NCBI RefSeq assembly: GCF_021117385.1
Contig: NZ_CP088252.1
Span: 558,001 to 622,000, forward strand
Direction: 5' to 3'
Length of the DNA: 64,000 nucleotides
From: Frateuria soli
Lineage (GTDB): Bacteria > Pseudomonadota > Gammaproteobacteria > Xanthomonadales > Rhodanobacteraceae
Part shown: one piece after another, positions 7,666 to 16,590 of the stretch
How the letters are laid out: each line of letters begins with the position of its first letter
Position numbering within the stretch: the stretch's first letter is position 1
Position numbers and translations under genes: made by a program
The notes under the pieces: model-generated
The model's database searches: none
What the model saw: the letters and a program-made list of their open reading frames with translations, nothing else
Told to the model about the DNA's origin: nothing

Positions 7666-9117
7666 CTAGGGCGCCGGTGCGGCTTCCACCGTACCCGCGG
7701 CCATCCTCCGGCGCGGGCGCAGCAGCAGGCCGCCGAGCAGGGCCGCCAGCAGCGCGAAGCCGGTACCGGCCAGGAACGCGACGCGGTAACCGGCATTGAG
7801 CGCGACCGCCTGTGCGGCCCCGGCCTCCAGCGCCGTGCCGGTGCGCGCGGCCGCCAGGCTGGCCAGCACGGCCAGGCCCAACGCACCGCCCATCATGAAG
7901 GCGGTGTTGACGATGCCCGAGGCCAGTCCCGAATCGCGCGGCTCGACGTCGTTCATCGCCGCCAGCAGCACCGGGTTGAAGGCGATGCCCGCGCCCAGGC
8001 CCAGCAACACCATGCCGGGCAGTACGTCGACCAGGAACTGCCCGTCGACCGGCGCGCGTGCGAACAAGGCCAGGCCGACCGCCGCCACCAGCAGGCCGCC
8101 GGCCAGCGGGCGGCGGAGGCCGAAGCGCATCACGATGCGCGCGGAAAGACCCAGCGAACAGGCGGCCATCACCAGGTTGCCGGGCAGGAAGGCCAGGCCC
8201 ACTTCCATCGGCCCGTAACCGAGCACCAGTTGCAGGTACAGCGCGGACAGGAAGAACCAGGCGAACATCGCGCCGGCCCACAGCACGCCGACCACGTTGG
8301 CGATCGACAGGTTGCGCAGGCGGAACAGCTTCAGCGGCACCAGTGGCGCGCGCACCCGCGCCTCGATGAACAGGAACAACCCGAACAGCGCCATCGCGAC
8401 GGCGAGCATGCCCAGCGTGCGCGCCGACAACCAGCCGGCCTGGTTGCCGTCGACGATCGCATATACCGCCAGGATCAGCGCCGTGGTGATGGCGAGTGCG
8501 CCGCCCACGTCCAGGTGGCGCCTGTCGCTGCTGCCGAGGACCGCCCCCGGCAGCAGCCTGAGCGAGGCCACGAACACCGCCAGGCCGATCGGCAGGTTGA
8601 CCAGAAACACCCAGTGCCAACCCAGTGTGCTTACCAGCAGGCCGCCGAGCAGCACGCCCACGCTGCCGCCGCCGGCGCAGACGAAGCCGTACACGCCCAT
8701 CGCCTTGGCCCGCTCGGCCGGTTCGGTGAACAGGTCCATGATCAGCGACAGCGCCACCGCGGTGACCACCGCGCCGCCCAGGCCCTGGATGCCGCGGGCA
8801 ACCACCAACCATTCGCGCGAACCGGCCACTCCGCAGGCCAGCGAGGCGAGGGTGAACAGCACCAGCCCGAGCAGGAACAGCTTGCGGTGCCCGAACAGGT
8901 CGCCCAGCCGCCCGCCCAGCAGCAGGAACCCGCCGTAGGTCAGCACGTAGGCGTTCACCACCCAGGCCAGCGTGGCCTCGGAAAAGCCCAGGTCGGCGCG
9001 GATCGAGGGCAGCGCCACGTTCACGATGGTGGTGTCCAGCACGATCATCAGCACGCCCAGGCACAGCACGGTGAGGGCGAGCCAGCGGCCGTCGCGGGTG
9101 GGGGATGGGGTCGGCAT
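7666..9117 (-). CDS. DHA2-type (EmrB/QacA) MFS drug-proton antiporter
   Basis: This is about 483 residues with 14 predicted membrane segments. The LDTTIVNVALPSI motif in helix 1 is diagnostic of DHA2 transporters, GGRLGDLFGHRK is the conserved loop 2-3 motif A, and the antiporter motif C region follows. It should export hydrophobic cations or other toxic compounds using the proton gradient. ATG at 9117 is the conventional start. However, an AAGGAG sits 13 bases before it but only 7 bases before an in-frame TTG at 9123, so TTG-AAC-ATG may be the true start. No regulator is adjacent. Confidence 0.9.
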   Translation of the reverse strand: MPTPSPTRDGRWLALTVLCLGVLMIVLDTTIVNVALPSIRADLGFSEATLAWVVNAYVLTYGGFLLLGGRLGDLFGHRKLFLLGLVLFTLASLACGVAGSREWLVVARGIQGLGGAVVTAVALSLIMDLFTEPAERAKAMGVYGFVCAGGGSVGVLLGGLLVSTLGWHWVFLVNLPIGLAVFVASLRLLPGAVLGSSDRRHLDVGGALAITTALILAVYAIVDGNQAGWLSARTLGMLAVAMALFGLFLFIEARVRAPLVPLKLFRLRNLSIANVVGVLWAGAMFAWFFLSALYLQLVLGYGPMEVGLAFLPGNLVMAACSLGLSARIVMRFGLRRPLAGGLLVAAVGLALFARAPVDGQFLVDVLPGMVLLGLGAGIAFNPVLLAAMNDVEPRDSGLASGIVNTAFMMGGALGLAVLASLAAARTGTALEAGAAQAVALNAGYRVAFLAGTGFALLAALLGGLLLRPRRRMAAGTVEAAPAP

Positions 9118-9254
9118 GTTCAAGCGGGAACTCCTTGGCGGGGCGTGCGGCATGGTAGGGAATGGCCAGCGGCCTATCAGCTGTCATGACGACGATCCGG
9201 CCGCGTGCGGATCGACATCCGGCACCACGGGCCGGGCGTGCGAGAATTCCCCGC

Positions 9255-9950
9255 ATGAACCTGCTCGCCATCGAAACCAGCACCGAAGCCTGCTCCGTCG
9301 CCCTCGTGCACGGACAGGAAGTGATCGCCCGCAGCGAACTGGCGCCGCGCCGCCACGCCGAACTGGCGTTGCCGATGGCCGATGCGCTGCTCGCCGAAGC
9401 GGGCCTGGGCCGCCACGCACTCGATGCGATCGCCGTCGGCCGTGGCCCCGGCGCGTTCACCGGCGTGCGGCTGGGCGTGGCGCTGGCGCAAGGCATGGCG
9501 CTGGCGCTGGACGTGCCGGTGGTGCCGGTGTCCTCGCTGGCCGCGCTGGCGCTGGAGGCGCCGGAGGACGAGGCGGCGGTCCTCGCCGTGATCGATGCGC
9601 GCATGGGCGAGATCTATGCCGCCTGCTATCGGCGCGAGGGCAACGGCGGACTGGTTGCGCTGGATGAGGAGCGTGTCTGCGCGCCCGAGGCGCTGGTGGT
9701 GCCGCAAGCCGAGGCGTGGAACGTCGTCGGCAGCGGCTGGACGACGTACGCGGACGTGCTGCGCGGGCATCTGACCGGCGAGTTGCGGCAGGCCGAAGGT
9801 GACCGCTATCCGCAGGCCCGCCGCGTGGCGGAACTGGCCGTGCGCGAATTCGAGGCGGGCCGAGCCGTTCCGCCGGAACATGCCTTGCCGGTGTACCTGC
9901 GCGACAAGGTCGCGCTGACGCTGGCAGAGCAAGGCCGCCCCGCGCCGTAG
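9255..9950 (+). CDS. tsaB: tRNA threonylcarbamoyladenosine biosynthesis protein TsaB
   Basis: This 231-residue ASKHA-fold protein has the TsaB hallmarks: MNLLAIETSTEACSVAL at the start, RHAELALPMADALL, then GRGPGAFTGVRLGVALAQG, and DARMGEIYAACY. TsaB is the non-catalytic partner that dimerises with TsaD and, with TsaE, transfers threonylcarbamoyl to A37 of ANN-decoding tRNAs; it works in the cytoplasm and is normally essential. The length matches the family. It stands alone, followed by a palindromic repeat. Confidence 0.95.
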   Translation: MNLLAIETSTEACSVALVHGQEVIARSELAPRRHAELALPMADALLAEAGLGRHALDAIAVGRGPGAFTGVRLGVALAQGMALALDVPVVPVSSLAALALEAPEDEAAVLAVIDARMGEIYAACYRREGNGGLVALDEERVCAPEALVVPQAEAWNVVGSGWTTYADVLRGHLTGELRQAEGDRYPQARRVAELAVREFEAGRAVPPEHALPVYLRDKVALTLAEQGRPAP

Positions 9951-9980
9951 ACCGGCTCGGCGTCTGACGCGTCGCTCTTC

Positions 9981-10049
9981 GTAGGAGCCCACTTGTGGGC
10001 GATGCCCTTCGTGTCAGGCCAAGAGCATCGCCCACAAGTGGGCTCCTAC
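9981..10049. repeat. Palindromic repeat, family A, copy 2
   Basis: Arms GTAGGAGCCCACTTGTGGGC and GCCCACAAGTGGGCTCCTAC are perfect inverses. It separates tsaB and the convergent YeiH-type transporter and could act as a bidirectional terminator. Confidence 0.94.
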
Positions 10050-10078
10050 AAAGGATCCATGCACCGAGGTCCGCGCCT

Positions 10079-11098
10079 TCAGAGTTGCCCGATCGCCAAC
10101 TGCACCAGCAGGCTGCTCACCGCCACCGCCACCCACACGCCGAACCCCAGCAGGATCGGCCGCGGTCCGCTGGAGATCATCCGGCGCAGGTTCGCCGACA
10201 GCCCGATGGCGGTCAGCGCCATGATGATCAGGAACTCCGCCGCCTGATGGATCAACGGCTGCACTGCCTCGGGCACCAGCCCCGCCGTGCGCACCGCCGA
10301 GGCGGCCAGGAACCACAGGATGAACCAGGGGAAGATGCGCTTGAGGCTGAAGTCGGCGGCGCCTTTCCTCTTTTCGCGCATCGCCACCATCACCGCCAGC
10401 GTGATGCATACCGGGATGATCAGCGTGGCGCGGGTGAGCTTGACGATGGTGGCGTAGTCACCGGCGGCATGGCTGTAGCTGTAGCCGGCCGCGACCACCG
10501 ACGAGGTGTCGTTGATTGCCGTGCCCGCCCACAGGCCGAAGCCGAGGTCCGACAGGTGCATCAGGTGCCCCAGCAGCGGGAACAGCAGCACCGCCACCAC
10601 GTTGAACAGGAAGATGGTGGAGATCGCGAACGCGGTGTCGTGCTCGTCCGGTCTGATGATCGGCGTCACCGCGGCGATCGCCGAGCCGCCGCAGATCGCC
10701 GTGCCCACGCCGATCAGCACCTTGAGCTGGTCGTGCACGCCGAGCAGCCGCCCCAGCCCCCACGCCGCCACGAAGGCGGCGCTCATGGTGACCAGCGTCA
10801 CCGACAGGGATTCCAGGCCGGTCTTGGCCACCTGGTCGAGGCTGAGCCCGAAACCCAGCGCGATGATCGACCACTGCAGCACCTGCTTGCCGGCGAACTG
10901 GATGCCGGGCGTGAAACGCGCGCCTGGCGATACGGCGTTGCGCACCAGGATGCCGAGCACGATGCCGATCACCGGCCCGCCGACCAGCGGCGCCAGCCGG
11001 CCCATCCATAACGCCACCAGCGCGATGGCCAGGGCCAGGCCCAGTCCGGGCAGGCGGGCGGCAAAGGTGGAGGCAGGGGCGGCGGCAACGGCATTCAT
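10079..11098 (-). CDS. YeiH-family (UPF0324) putative sulfate/anion exporter
   Basis: About 339 residues with around ten membrane helices. Family stretches are visible: GPVIGIVLGILVRN, GKQVLQWSIIALGFGLSL, IGVGTAICGGSAIAA and GLWAGTAINDTSSVVAAGYSY. UPF0324/PSE proteins are inner-membrane transporters, annotated as sulfate exporters by homology; the substrate is not proven for most. ATG at 11098 gives the conventional N-terminus; in-frame ATGs exist further up. It diverges from a LysR gene across a 92-bp region with a long inverted repeat, the arrangement seen for yeiE-yeiH in enteric bacteria, so control by that regulator is likely. Confidence 0.9.
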   Translation of the reverse strand: MNAVAAAPASTFAARLPGLGLALAIALVALWMGRLAPLVGGPVIGIVLGILVRNAVSPGARFTPGIQFAGKQVLQWSIIALGFGLSLDQVAKTGLESLSVTLVTMSAAFVAAWGLGRLLGVHDQLKVLIGVGTAICGGSAIAAVTPIIRPDEHDTAFAISTIFLFNVVAVLLFPLLGHLMHLSDLGFGLWAGTAINDTSSVVAAGYSYSHAAGDYATIVKLTRATLIIPVCITLAVMVAMREKRKGAADFSLKRIFPWFILWFLAASAVRTAGLVPEAVQPLIHQAAEFLIIMALTAIGLSANLRRMISSGPRPILLGFGVWVAVAVSSLLVQLAIGQL

Positions 11099-11144
11099 CG
11101 GATGTCCCGGCGATGGCATGGCGCCATTGTCCGCTCCGATTGTC

Positions 11145-11191
11145 TTCAGCAAAACTTTGTATGTTTGATCGATGCTATAAGTTCTGCTGAA
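11145..11191. promoter_or_regulatory. Inverted repeat in the lysR/yeiH divergent promoter
   Basis: TTCAGCAAAACTT (11145-11157) and AAGTTCTGCTGAA (11179-11191) are inverses at 12 of 13 positions, separated by 21 bases of AT-rich sequence. The right arm reaches the A of the lysR ATG, and a TATAAG lies just before it. The position suits a LysR-type operator controlling both genes, with autorepression of lysR. Confidence 0.65.
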
Positions 11192-12066
11192 TGCTCAACA
11201 TCACGCCCCGCCAGCTCGACGTGTTCGTGCAGACCGCGCTGCACGGCAGCCTGCGCGCCGCCGCCGAACGCGTGCACCTGACCCAGCCGGCCGCCAGCAT
11301 GGCGCTGGCGGAACTGGAGCGGCAGGTCGGCGCGTCGCTGTTCGACCGCGAGCGAGGCCGCCTGCATCTCAACGCGCGCGGGCGCGAGCTGCTGCCGCGT
11401 GCGCAGGAATTGCTCGAGCGCCACGCGGAACTGGCCAGCTTCGGCCAGGGCGATGCGCAGGTGCTGGCGGGCGAGCTGCGCATCGGTGCCAGCAACACGG
11501 TCGGCAACTATCTGGTGGGCGAACTGCTCGGCAGGTTCGTGCGCACGCAGCCGCAGGTGGCGATCCGGTTGCGCGTGGCGAACACCGACACCATCGCCTC
11601 GATGCTGCTCGACCATGCGCTGGACGTCGGCTGCGTGGAGGGTCCGGTCGCGCACCCGCAACTGGAGCTCAAACCGTGGCGCGGCGACCGCCTGCGCGTG
11701 TGCGCCGCGCCAGACCATCCGCTGGCGCGCAAGCGCACGCTCAAGCCCGCCGATTTCGCCGGCGCGCGCTGGGTGCTGCGCGAACCGGGCTCGGCCACCC
11801 GCGCCACCACCGAGCGCGTGCTGGCGCAACTGCCGCCGGGCGAGACCGTGCTGGAACTGGACCAGATCGAGGCGATCAAGCAGGCCGTCGCCGCCGGCCT
11901 CGGTATCGCCTGCCTGCCCGAGGTGGCGCTGGTCGATGCGCTGGCGACCGGACGGCTGGTGGCGCTGAAGACGCCGTTCCTGGACCTCAGGCGCATGCTC
12001 TCGCTGCTGTTGCACCGGCAGAAGTACCGTGGCGCGCTGCTCGAGGTTTTCCTGCGCTCCCTGTAG
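11191..12066 (+). CDS. LysR-family regulator (YeiE-like)
   Basis: This is a 291-residue LysR-type regulator: winged helix-turn-helix at residues 1-60 (TPRQLDVFVQTALHGSLRAAAERVHLTQPAASMALAELE in consecutive parts) and a periplasmic-binding-type effector domain from about 90 to the end (GELRIGASNTVGNYLV, then AAGLGIACLPEVAL). The resemblance to YeiE/CbbR-type regulators and the divergent YeiH transporter support a role in control of anion or sulfur metabolism. There is no Shine-Dalgarno, and a TATAAG hexamer ends 9 bases before the ATG, so the mRNA is probably leaderless or nearly so. Confidence 0.9.
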   Translation: MLNITPRQLDVFVQTALHGSLRAAAERVHLTQPAASMALAELERQVGASLFDRERGRLHLNARGRELLPRAQELLERHAELASFGQGDAQVLAGELRIGASNTVGNYLVGELLGRFVRTQPQVAIRLRVANTDTIASMLLDHALDVGCVEGPVAHPQLELKPWRGDRLRVCAAPDHPLARKRTLKPADFAGARWVLREPGSATRATTERVLAQLPPGETVLELDQIEAIKQAVAAGLGIACLPEVALVDALATGRLVALKTPFLDLRRMLSLLLHRQKYRGALLEVFLRSL

Positions 12067-12121
12067 GTTTCTGCAGGTCGTGGCGGCAGGTTCACCTGGT
12101 GGCGGCTAGCGTTCGCAGGCC

Positions 12122-12784
12122 ATGCCTTCGCGCACCAGCAGCAACCCATTCGGCGTCCCGCTTGCCAAGCCGGTGGACGAGGTGCCGGCCGGTGCACTCG
12201 CGACGCTGCGACGCAAGGCGCGCGACTGCCGTGCCTGCCCGCTGTGGCGTTATGGCACGCAGACGGTTTTCGGGCAGGGCCCCGCGGCGGCGCAGGTGAT
12301 GCTGATCGGCGAGCAGCCAGGGCTGCAGGAGGATCGTGAGGGCGTGCCCTTCGTGGGACCGTCCGGGCAGCTGCTCGACCGCGCGCTCGGCGAGGCGGGG
12401 CTCGACCGCGAGGCCCTGTACCTGACCAACACCGTCAAGCACTTCAAGTACGAGACCCGCGGCACCGCCAAGCTGCACAAGCGCGCCAATGCCGCCGAGC
12501 AGGCCGCCTGCCGCATGTGGCTGGCGGCCGAGTTGCTGCGGGTGAAACCGAAGCTGGTGGTGGGCCTGGGTGCGATGGCGGCGCAGACGATGTTCGGCAA
12601 TGCCTTTCGCATCACCCGCGAGCGCGGCGTGTGGCGACCGCTGGGCGAGGGCACCCGGGGGCTTGCGACCTGGCATCCGTCGGCGGTGCTGCGCATGCCC
12701 GAGGAAGCGAACCGGCACGCGGCGTTCGACGAGCTGGTGGCGGATCTGCGGGCGGTGGCCGGGGCGCTTGAACGGTTGGACTAG
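12122..12784 (+). CDS. UdgX-type uracil-DNA glycosylase superfamily protein
   Basis: This 220-residue protein belongs to the family 4-like uracil-DNA glycosylases, with a CxxC (Cys36, Cys39) and Cys130 as Fe-S ligands, GEQPG at 63-67 and WHPSAVLR near 184. Two features mark it as UdgX: Gln in GEQPG where family 4 has Ala, and an inserted loop after VKHFKY containing KLHK with His119. In Mycobacterium smegmatis UdgX the equivalent histidine forms a covalent bond with the abasic sugar after uracil release, so the protein seals the lesion. It is convergent with dnaE2 across a repeat array. The family call is firm; covalent activity is by homology. Confidence 0.87.
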   Translation: MPSRTSSNPFGVPLAKPVDEVPAGALATLRRKARDCRACPLWRYGTQTVFGQGPAAAQVMLIGEQPGLQEDREGVPFVGPSGQLLDRALGEAGLDREALYLTNTVKHFKYETRGTAKLHKRANAAEQAACRMWLAAELLRVKPKLVVGLGAMAAQTMFGNAFRITRERGVWRPLGEGTRGLATWHPSAVLRMPEEANRHAAFDELVADLRAVAGALERLD

Positions 12785-13316
12785 GGCAAAGGCCTCCCCC
12801 TCTCCCCAACCCTCTCCCCCGGCAGGCCGGGGGAGAGGGAGCCGATTGCGCGGGTTTGGGAACCTGTTCTTTTGCCCCAAAGCCCGCTCAGAAGGAAAAG
12901 CGGCAAGCTCGCCCGATCAGCCCCCTCTCCAGACGGGCCGGGGGAGAGGGAGCCGATGGCGCGGGTTTGGAAACCTGTTCTTTTGCCCCAAAGCCCGCTC
13001 AGAAGGAAAAGCGGCAAGCTCACCCGATCAGCCCCCTCTCCAGACGGGCCGTGGGAGAGGGAGCCGATGGCGCGGGTTTGGAAACCTGTTCTTTTGCCCC
13101 AAAGCCCGCTCAGAAGGAAAAGCGGCAAGCTCACCCGATCAGCTCCCTCTCCCCCCGCGGGCCGGGGAAGAGGGAGTCGATGGCGCGGGTTGGAAACCCG
13201 TTCTTCTGCCCCACCGCCCGCTCAGTAGGAAAAGCGGCAAGCTCGCCCGATCAGCCCCTCTCCCCCGGCCCCGCCGGGGGAGAGGGTTGGGGAGAGGGGG
13301 AGGTCTTTGCTCGCGT
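12785..13316. repeat. Tandem array of about 111-bp units with CTCTCCCC palindromes
   Basis: Units begin with GCCGATGGCGCGGGTTTGG-like sequence at 12841, 12952, 13063 and 13176 (spacing 111, 111 and 113). Each unit carries a core containing TTTTGCCCCAAAGCCCGCTC and ends in a CCTCTCC...GGGAGAGG inverted repeat. Both outer edges are CCTCCCCCTCTCCCCAACC / GGTTGGGGAGAGGGGGAGG in opposite orientation. It fills the gap between the convergent udgX-type gene and dnaE2. No gene is credible here: frames across it are repeats of the same peptide. Confidence 0.9.
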
Positions 13317-16300
13317 CTAATGAAAATCCCGCGACCGCACGTCCAGCTCGCCCAGCATCGGCGTCAGGTCCTCCAGCGAATGGGCGATCAGATGCTGCAC
13401 GCCATGTTCGCTCTCCAGGTGGCCTTCGATCGCCAGCAGCCGCGACGCCAGCAGCACGCGGCGCTGGCGAAGCACCACGCGCCGCCAGATCACCACGTTG
13501 GTCAGCCCGAACTCGTCCTCGATGGTCAGGAACACCACGCCGCTGGCGGTCTGCGGCTGCTGGCGCAGGGTGACGATGCCGGCCACGCGCACGGAACGTC
13601 CGTTCGGCAGCGCGGCCAGCTCGTTGGAGGCGCGGTAATGCCGCGCGCGCAGCCGCGGGCGAAGCAACCGCAGCGGATGCGGCCCCAGCGTGGTGCCAGT
13701 GAGCGCGTAGTCGGCGCGCAGGTCTTCGCCACGCGAGGGCAGCGGCAGCGCGATGGCCTCGGTTTCGGGCGTGGAGGCGGGGAACAACGGCAACTGCGGT
13801 TCCACCCCGGCGATCGCCCAGCGTGCGCGGTGGCGATGGCCGGCCAGCGCGCGCAGCGCGCCGGCATCGGCGAGCAGTCCCTGGTCGCGGCGGTCGAGCT
13901 GCGCGCGAATGCTCAGATCCGCCACGTCGACGAACGGCCGCTGTTCGCGGGCAGCCGTGATGTCCCTGGCGGTCGCCTCGGAAAACCCGCGGATCAGCCG
14001 CAGGCCCATGCGGATCGCCGGCTGCAGCTGCGCATCGCGCTCGGGTTCCAAAGTGCAGTCCCAGTGGCTGTGGCGCACGTCGACCGGCAGCGTGCGGATG
14101 CCGTGGCGGCGCGCGTCCTGCAGCAGCTGGTCGGGCGAGTAGAAGCCCATCGGCGCGGAGTTGATCAGCGCGCAGGCGAACGCCGCCGGCTCGTGGCATT
14201 TGAGCCAGCTGCTGACGTAGGCGAGCAGGGCGAAGCTGGCCGCGTGCGATTCGGGGAAGCCGTAGCTGCCGAAGCCCTTGATCTGCTCGAACAGGTGTTC
14301 GGCGAACTCGCGGCTGTAGCCGTTCTTCAACATGCCGGCGAGCAGCTTTTCGCGATGCGGCTCCAGCCCCCCATGGCGCTTCCAGGCGGCCATCGAGCGG
14401 CGCAGCGCATCGGCCTGGCTCCCGCTGAAATCGGCGGCCTTCATGGCAATCTGCATCACCTGTTCCTGGAACAGCGGGACGCCCAGCGTGCGCTTGAGAA
14501 CGTCCTTCAACGCGTCGGAGGGGTAGCTGACCTCCTCCTCGCCGTTACGCCGGCGCAGGTAGGGATGGACCATGTCGCCCTGGATCGGGCCCGGCCGCAC
14601 GATCGCCACCTCGATCACCAGGTCGTAGAACTGGCGCGGTTTCAGGCGCGGCAGCATGGCCATCTGCGCGCGCGACTCGATCTGGAACACGCCGATGGTG
14701 TCGGCGCGGCTGATCATCTCGTAGGTGGGCTTGTCGTCCTTGTGGTCCTTGTTGATGCCGGCGATGGTGTACTCGCCACGGCCGCTGTCGCGCAGCAGGT
14801 CGAAGGTCTTGCGCAGGGCGGTGAGCATGCCCAGCGCCAGGCAGTCCACCTTCAGCATGCCCAGCGTGTCCAGGTCGTCCTTGTTCCACTCGATCACCGT
14901 GCGGCCGTCCATCGCGGTGTTCTCCACCGGCACCAGCGTGGAGAGCGGATGCTCGGAGATGACGAAGCCGCCCGGGTGCTGGGAGAGGTGGCGCGGAAAG
15001 CCGATCAGTTGCGCGGTGAGCGCGAGCACCTGGCGGATCAGTGGCGTGTCCGGATCGAAGCCGCGCTCGCGCAGTCGGTCCGACGGCGGCACCTCGCCGC
15101 TCCAGCGGTCCAGCGTGGCGGACAGTTCGCCGGCCAGCTCCGGCGTCATGCCCAGCGCGCGCGCCACGTCGCGGACCGCGCCACGCCCGCGGTACTCGGT
15201 GGCCACCGCGGTGAGCGCGGCGCGGTCGCGGCCGTAGCGGTCGAATACGTACTGCAGCACTTCCTCGCGGCGTTCGTGTTCGAAGTCGACGTCGATGTCC
15301 GGCGGCTCGTCGCGGTCGGCCGAGATGAAGCGCTCGAAGAGCAGGTTGCTCGTTGCCGGATCGGCCTCGGTGATGCCGAGCGCGAAGCAGACCAGCGAAT
15401 TGGCCGCCGAGCCGCGGCCCTGGCAGAGGATGCCCTTCGAGCGCGCGAAGCGGACGATGTCGTGCACGGTGAGGAAATAGGACTCGTACGCCTTGAGCTG
15501 GATGAGGTCCAGTTCGGCTTCGATCTGCCTGCGCCATGCTTCCTTGGCGCGGTCCGGCCAGCGCCAGCGCACGCCTTCCTCGACCAGTTGGCGCAGCCAG
15601 CTGGTCGGGGTGTGGCCCTGCGGCACAAGTTCGTGCGGGTAGGTGTATTCGAGTTCTTCCAGCCTGAAGGTGCAGCGCTGCGCGATCGCCACGCTCTCGG
15701 CCAGCAGTTCGGGCGGATAGATGGCCGCGAGCGCGCGACGCGTACGCAGATGGCGCTCGCCGTTGGGGAACAGGCGGTGGCCGGCCTGCGCCACGGTGGT
15801 GTGGTGGCGGATCGCAGTCATCACGTCCTGCAACGGGCGGCGGGCGCGCACGTGCATGTGCGCGTCGCCGCTGGCAACCAGTGGCAGGCCGAGGTGCTCG
15901 CCGACGGTGCGCAGGGCGGCCAGGCGCGCGGCGTCGTCGGGACCGCGGTGCAGCTCGACCGCGAGCCAGCAGCGGTCCGGGAAGCGTTCCTTCAGCCAGC
16001 TGCCTTCGGCCGCGTCCGGTCGCGCGCCGGGCAGCCACAGGGCGAGCAGGCCCTCGGTGTCGCCCAGGTCCTCGCGCAGGGATTCGTAGCGGCCCTTGGG
16101 CGCGCGGCGGCGCGCGGTGGTGATCAGCTGGCACAGCCGTGCATAGCCTTGCTGGTTCTCCACCAGCAGCACGCAGCGGAGTCCATCGGAAAACCGGAAC
16201 TCGCTGCCGACGATCAGCCTGATGCCGCTCTCGCGCGAAGCCTCCAGCGCCCGCACGATGCCGGCGAGGGTGCATTCGTCGGTGATCGCGAGCGCGCTGT

Positions 16301-16406
16301 AGCCTTGTTGCTTCGCACGCTCGAACAGCTCGATCGCCAGCGAGGCGCCGCGCTGGAAGCTGAAGGCGGAGAGGCAGTGGAGCTCGGCATAGGCGGGGAG
16401 GCTCAT
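13317..16406 (-). CDS. dnaE2: Error-prone DNA polymerase DnaE2 (ImuC)
   Basis: This 1029-residue C-family polymerase starts [22 protein letters not shown] (N-terminal PHP domain). The palm motif [12 protein letters not shown] at about residue 370 holds the catalytic aspartates, and helix-hairpin-helix and OB-fold regions follow to the end ([19 protein letters not shown]). DnaE2 is the polymerase of the ImuA-ImuB-DnaE2 mutasome that extends across lesions and causes damage-induced mutagenesis. ATG 16406 has GGAGGGT upstream. It is the last gene of the lexA-imuA-imuB group. The 180-bp gap to imuB holds a family B repeat and a relay ORF that ends 4 bases before this start. Confidence 0.95.
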   Translation of the reverse strand: MSLPAYAELHCLSAFSFQRGASLAIELFERAKQQGYSALAITDECTLAGIVRALEASRESGIRLIVGSEFRFSDGLRCVLLVENQQGYARLCQLITTARRRAPKGRYESLREDLGDTEGLLALWLPGARPDAAEGSWLKERFPDRCWLAVELHRGPDDAARLAALRTVGEHLGLPLVASGDAHMHVRARRPLQDVMTAIRHHTTVAQAGHRLFPNGERHLRTRRALAAIYPPELLAESVAIAQRCTFRLEELEYTYPHELVPQGHTPTSWLRQLVEEGVRWRWPDRAKEAWRRQIEAELDLIQLKAYESYFLTVHDIVRFARSKGILCQGRGSAANSLVCFALGITEADPATSNLLFERFISADRDEPPDIDVDFEHERREEVLQYVFDRYGRDRAALTAVATEYRGRGAVRDVARALGMTPELAGELSATLDRWSGEVPPSDRLRERGFDPDTPLIRQVLALTAQLIGFPRHLSQHPGGFVISEHPLSTLVPVENTAMDGRTVIEWNKDDLDTLGMLKVDCLALGMLTALRKTFDLLRDSGRGEYTIAGINKDHKDDKPTYEMISRADTIGVFQIESRAQMAMLPRLKPRQFYDLVIEVAIVRPGPIQGDMVHPYLRRRNGEEEVSYPSDALKDVLKRTLGVPLFQEQVMQIAMKAADFSGSQADALRRSMAAWKRHGGLEPHREKLLAGMLKNGYSREFAEHLFEQIKGFGSYGFPESHAASFALLAYVSSWLKCHEPAAFACALINSAPMGFYSPDQLLQDARRHGIRTLPVDVRHSHWDCTLEPERDAQLQPAIRMGLRLIRGFSEATARDITAAREQRPFVDVADLSIRAQLDRRDQGLLADAGALRALAGHRHRARWAIAGVEPQLPLFPASTPETEAIALPLPSRGEDLRADYALTGTTLGPHPLRLLRPRLRARHYRASNELAALPNGRSVRVAGIVTLRQQPQTASGVVFLTIEDEFGLTNVVIWRRVVLRQRRVLLASRLLAIEGHLESEHGVQHLIAHSLEDLTPMLGELDVRSRDFH

Positions 16407-16410
16407 GCCG

Positions 16411-16590
16411 CTACCCTCCGGCTCTGCCGGGCGCTCCGGAGACGCTGCGCCGCCCCTTCGCCTTTTGTAGGAGCGCACCTTGTGCGCGACCGGTAACGCC
16501 GTACGTTGCGGGTACGCGGGGATGACGGTCGCGCACAGGGTGCGCTCCTACAGGAAAGGCATGCGCGGCAATCGTGGCCGGGAGGCTCAT
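16411..16590 (-). other. Relay ORF linking imuB stop to dnaE2 start
   Basis: This frame encodes 59 codons. Its ATG overlaps the imuB TGA (ATGA at 16587-16590) and its TAG (16411-16413) lies 4 bases before the dnaE2 ATG. It begins MSLPA, like DnaE2 itself, because the dnaE2 start region is duplicated: GGCGGGGAGGCTCATGC (16392-16408) and GGCCGGGAGGCTCATGC (16576-16592), 16 of 17 identical, plus strand. Most of the rest is read from the palindromic repeat. It is unlikely to make a functional protein; it may carry ribosomes from imuB to dnaE2. Confidence 0.5.
16467..16551. repeat. Palindromic repeat, family B, copy 3
   Basis: Arms GTAGGAGCGCACCTTGTGCG and CGCACAGGGTGCGCTCCTAC with inner GCGACCG...CGGTCGC. 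It lies inside the imuB-dnaE2 junction, within a segment bounded by a 17-bp direct repeat of the dnaE2 start. Confidence 0.93.

Noticed and set aside
12785-13316. Possible CRISPR array
   Set aside because: Units of about 111 bp are nearly identical over their full length, without short repeats alternating with unique spacers, and no cas genes are present.
12570-16496. A 1308-codon open frame antisense to dnaE2
   Set aside because: Composition is Gln/Arg/Ala/His-rich nonsense typical of antisense frames at high GC, and the minus strand carries a complete DnaE2.
16411-16590. Relay ORF as a genuine protein-coding gene
   Set aside because: Most of its codons come from a palindromic repeat and its start duplicates that of dnaE2, so it was listed as a leader rather than a gene.
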